Below are positions 60,404-64,000 of a stretch of DNA of 64,000 nucleotides, piece by piece. This DNA is from Mytilisepta virgata (Eukaryota; Mollusca; Bivalvia; Mytilida; Mytilidae). Position 1 is the first letter of the stretch. The number at the start of each line of letters is the position of its first letter. A program made the position numbers and the translations under genes. The stretch lies in the NCBI GenBank assembly GCA_028015205.1, contig JAPWFG010000022.1:2108001-2172000 (forward strand). The letters are read 5' to 3'. The notes beneath the pieces were generated by a model that did no database searches, had not been told where the DNA came from, and saw only the letters and a list, made by a program, of their open reading frames with translations.

Positions 60404-61945
60404 AGGCTCCCAAGAGCCTGAATCGCTCACCTCTTATCTTTTGTGTATCGGTAGATCTTGCATCAATCATTATTTTTGCTATTTAATGTATACAATCGCA
60501 ATTTTATCCTTAATATTGACCTGTACAGCTAAAATATAGAATCCTGAACCCAAATAGATATGGTTGCTAGAGACTTTTTAATCGGTTGCTATGGACTTTT
60601 TTTAATGGCATTGACTCTTGACCTTCCATTTTGACTTGAACAGGTAAATTTTAGGGGTGGGTCCTGAACCCAAATATATATGGTTGCTATGGACTTTTTC
60701 AATGACCTTGACCCTTGACCTTTGTTTTTGACTTGTGTAGGTAAATTATAATTATAATAACCCAAATATATATGGCTGCTAGGGACTTTTTCATCGGTTG
60801 CTATTTTTCAATGACCTTGACCCTTGACGCTCCATTTTACTTGTACAACTACCATTTAATTTATTCAAGTAATGCCCTAAACATCCGTGTGACAATGTCA
60901 GACCATTATATTTTGTTTACATGTAAATAATCTTTCAAGGGCAAAAACTCCTATAAGGGGTCAATTGATGATTTTGGTCATGTTGACTTATTTGTAGATC
61001 TTACTTTGCTGAAGATTTTTGCTGTATACAATTTGTCTTTATCTATAATAATATTCAAGCTAAAAACCTAAAACTGCAAAATTTCCTTAAAATTGACAAT
61101 TCAGGGGCACTAACCCCAAAATTAGTTGATCGATTCGTCTGAAAATTTCAGGACAGATAGATCTTGACCTCATAAAATTTTTTACTACATGTCAGTTTTG
61201 CCTTTAATGCTTTATTTTTCGAAATATGGGCCAAACAGTGCATTTTTACCTATGTTCTACTTTTAGCCAAGGCAGCCACGTTTTTCGATGGACAAGAAAG
61301 TAAAACATAAAATTTATAGTAGATACCCTAAGGATCTTTCATCCTAAGTTTGGCTGAAATGGATTCTGTAGTTCCCTTCAGAGAAGATTTTTAAAAGTTT
61401 ACAAAGATGACGAAACAAATGTGAAAAATTGTCTTTAAAGGGCAAAAACTCCTGTAAGTGGTCAATTGACGATTTTGGTCATGTTGACTTATTTGTAGAT
61501 CTTACTTTGCTGAACATTTTTGTTGTTTACAGTTTGTCTTTATCTATAATAATATTCAAGATAACAACCTAAAACTGCAAAATTTACTTAAAATTAACAA
61601 TTCAGGGGCAATAACCCAACAAAGGGTTGACCGATTCGTCTGAAAATTTCATTTTTACCCCTGTCAGTTTTGCTCTAAATGCTTGAGTTTTTGAGATATA
61701 AGCCAAGAACTGCAGTTTACCCCCGATCTTCTATTTTTAGCCATGGCAGCCATGTTTCTCGACGGACAAGAAAATAAAACAAACTTTTATTCTAGATACC
61801 CTAAGAATCATTCAGACTAGTTATGTCTGTTATGGGTTCAGTGGTTTTAGAGGAGAAGATCTTTGAAAAAGTTTACGACGGACGGGCGTCAGACACCAAG
61901 TGATGGCAAAAGCTCTTATGTCCTTTTAAGACAGGTGAGCTAAAA
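60404..61945 (+). repeat. Large dispersed repeat with internal ~500-bp tandem duplication
   Basis: Starts 'ggctcccaagagcctgaatcg' and ends 'aagacaggtgagctaaaaac'. A segment from about 60,938 recurs from about 61,438 ('ggtcatgttgacttatttgt', 'tctttatctataataatatt', 'ctaaaactgcaaaatt'). An earlier region repeats 'atggttgctat(a/g)gactttttc' and 'tgaccttgacccttgac' several times. No coding frame. Confidence 0.65.
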
Positions 61946-62083
61946 ACAATGCAGAACCCTGTACAACTGTCTTCTGAATGGTGAAGTTCACTGAAAAAAA
62001 CAGGTCGTGATTTACATGATGCCTTGTAGAACAATTCCAAATATTCTTTGTCTGATACTTCACACAGAATATCAGCAGGGTCC

Positions 62084-62192
62084 GTTTCACTAAAGGCTGT
62101 AAGAGTTACGATCAGTCGTAACTTGTATATATTCAAAGAATTTACGATCAGTCATAACTCTTACAACCTTTAGAGAAACAGTACCCTGACGA
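62084..62192. repeat. Fold-back element
   Basis: 'gtttcactaaaggctgtaag' with 'agttacgatcagtcgtaact' is mirrored by 'ttacgatcagtcataactct' with 'tacaacctttagagaaac'. About 109 bp, MITE-like. Confidence 0.8.
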
Positions 62193-62254
62193 AAGGATCT
62201 TTATTCAGCTTTAATTTGAGAGGATTGAGGACTGATATGGCTACTGTAGTTGTT

Positions 62255-62425
62255 GGTCAAATTTTGTGTGTTTGTTTAGTTGGGGTTTTATGCCATTTTC
62301 AGCACATTTGGCTATTTCGTGGTGGCGTTTTTATTAGTGGAGAAAGCCGGAGGACCTGGAGAGAACCACCGACCTTCGGTAGGAAAATTGGCAATCCTTG
62401 GCTATTGATCATTACTAGTCATGAC
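62255..62425 (+). repeat. Conserved-core SINE-like fragment
   Basis: 'ggggttttatgccattttcagca' and 'agccggaggacctggagagaac' followed by 'ccgaccttcggtagg' resemble a core found in many mollusc short interspersed elements. The 97-codon open frame at 62,216-62,509 is produced by it and I do not call it a gene. Confidence 0.5.
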
Positions 62426-62509
62426 GAACTATCTAGACCACTCGGCCAAAATGGCCACCGGTTAAATTTTGAAAATGGAAATCATCCGTATCTGCATGAA
62501 ACAAAGTAA

Positions 62510-63525
62510 TGAACACATTTTCCAACAACAAGAAAAATTACCCAAACTATATAAAGAGACAGAAAATATAATTCTTTGGTACCAATTCTGATGCACAAGA
62601 TGAACACACTGTGTTGATTTACAACTCATCAGTTGTGCTAGGATTGGAAATCAATTTTACAACGATAAATTTCATAAAAATAAACAATAATATATCATCA
62701 ATATTTATTAAAACTTATGACATAATTTTTAAGACAATACATTTATTTACATTAGGTTGTTATTTAAAACCAAAGCATCAATTTTGTTAAATGCAATAAA
62801 TATTTAAAAGGGAGTGACCATGTTAATAAAATATGACCTTCTCAAAGCACTACTCTGGCTTAATTGTAACCTGGTGGTGCTTTTAACAACATATCACAGA
62901 CAAAGAATATATAATCATAAATATTCCTATAAGTAAAGATAATTGTTATAAAAAAGAATAAATGTTGACTGATATTTGTATAGTCAGACTGAAATACTGT
63001 GGCATTTCTTTTATAAAATGTCTTTAAAAATGTCGTTAAAATCTCACTGTTTAATAAATTTGAACAGTTTAACCTTCTTTGTACAATTACAGAATGTTAC
63101 ATTTCAACTGAGATGTTTCCAATGTATTAAAAATATATCTTGTAATTTTAAAAATTAAAAATAAAAACATTGTTAAAATGCTAAATTTTGCTCATTTTTG
63201 TACCTCATAAAATTCCCTGTGAGCTTTTTAAAAGAAAAAGACGAGCCAGAATGAACATTACTTTCAATACAAGAGTGACTTATAAGCAACAATTTGATTT
63301 TAATGAGTTAGCAAGTCAGTACAAAATCCTGAAATGTTTTATGAGGCATCCATGAACCTTAATGTTTTTATGCTTTCACTTTTAAATCAATGTTTTCTTT
63401 TTAAAATATTCTTCTATTTCATTCATAGAATTATTTAAGTATTGTTCTTAATTTTGGAACAGGTTATACGATATAACTTCTTCGAGGCAGTTCACGGTTT
63501 ACATTTAAGCGTAAATTGACAAAAG
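62510..63525. other. Gene-free stretch
   Basis: AT-rich, nothing recognised on either strand. Confidence 0.5.
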
Positions 63526-63527
63526 TG

Positions 63528-63925
63528 GGTTATATATAGATTCTCCTTCAGGTACGAGTGAGTTATGGAATTTCTCCACCCGAGATAGTTAAATTTTCGA
63601 TTTTCAACACACGAGCCTTTAGCGAGAGTGTTAAAATCTAAAATTTAACTATTGAGGGTGGCGAAATTCCATAACTCACGAGTAAATTGAAGGAGAATCT
63701 GTTTCTCCTATGATTTTCGTCAAAAACCTCAAGAAACAAGAAAATGTCATTGCTATGTAGTTTGTTTACATAGACGTCATTTCAGGACTTCTCTAGTTTA
63801 TCGTTCCAATAACTGTAGAAAAAAGGGCGGCAATTCCCACGTAGAAATTTAATGCCATTTTCAGTGGTTAAAGATATTATGTTTTTTTATCCCACCGATT
63901 AAACACGCCAAGAATAGGAGAAAAA
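63528..63925 (+). mobile_element. Fold-back repeat family, copy 3
   Basis: Very close to 6,078-6,446 in order and wording: 'attctccttcaggtacgagt', internal inverted repeat around 63,560-63,680, 'cccacgtagaaatttaat', ending 'caagaataggagaaa'. Confidence 0.78.
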
Positions 63926-64000
63926 AGTATAACCTGTTCCAACATATTTATAAAAATCCTTACAATCTAATTTTTTAAAATTTTCTGATCCAAAATTGCA

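Noticed and set aside
62216..62509. 97-codon ORF with a hydrophobic start
   Set aside because: Falls on a SINE-like conserved repeat core and has no splice or domain support.

Overview
The window looks like nuclear DNA of a marine mussel (Mytilidae, Mytilus-like). It is AT-rich, has interrupted genes with GT-AG introns, and carries many short dispersed and fold-back repeats. Several match, from my memory of mussel DNA, a common repeat family that ends in 'gacttgggacaggt' followed by 'ggggttaaac' (for example 2,600-2,935 and 4,848-5,110). There are no bacterial operons, tRNAs or rRNAs that I can support.

Regions, left to right. 1-6.6 kb: repeats and gene-free DNA. 6.7-15.5 kb: host gene A, a small secreted Cys-rich protein built from many exons. 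Two internal exons are only 12 nt long, and the second exon has been partly amplified as four 144-bp tandem units. 15.5-19.7 kb: spacer with a 54-bp tandem repeat. 19.7-60.1 kb: host gene B, a tandem paralogue of gene A with the same exon lengths and phases. It has a TATA box, a 5'UTR exon and a polyadenylation signal. 60.1-64 kb: dispersed repeats.

The main feature is an almost complete Polinton/Maverick (self-synthesising virus-like transposon) at 31,936-56,317. It sits inside one intron of gene B, has 0.8-kb terminal inverted repeats and is flanked by a perfect 6-bp duplication (tacagg). It encodes a DDE integrase with chromodomain (broken by one extra C), penton and hexon-type capsid proteins, an adenain-like protease, a packaging ATPase, a basic core-like protein and a protein-primed type B DNA polymerase that carries a spliceosomal intron. 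Unusual cargo includes a BIR-domain (IAP-like) protein reaching into the left repeat, a four-exon minus-strand gene, and a membrane protein gene with three alternative last exons. Each of these exons completes a transmembrane helix and adds a different cytoplasmic tail.

A full-length two-ORF non-LTR retrotransposon (about 46.03-50.4 kb, minus strand) is nested in the Polinton. It lies just downstream of an ATG that could have been the start of the membrane protein. The order of events is therefore: gene A/B duplication, then Polinton insertion into gene B, then LINE insertion into the Polinton. The two Polinton repeats differ at only about four positions by my count, so the insertion is recent.

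Exon calls rest on splice signals, reading phase and comparison of the two paralogues; no transcript data were available.
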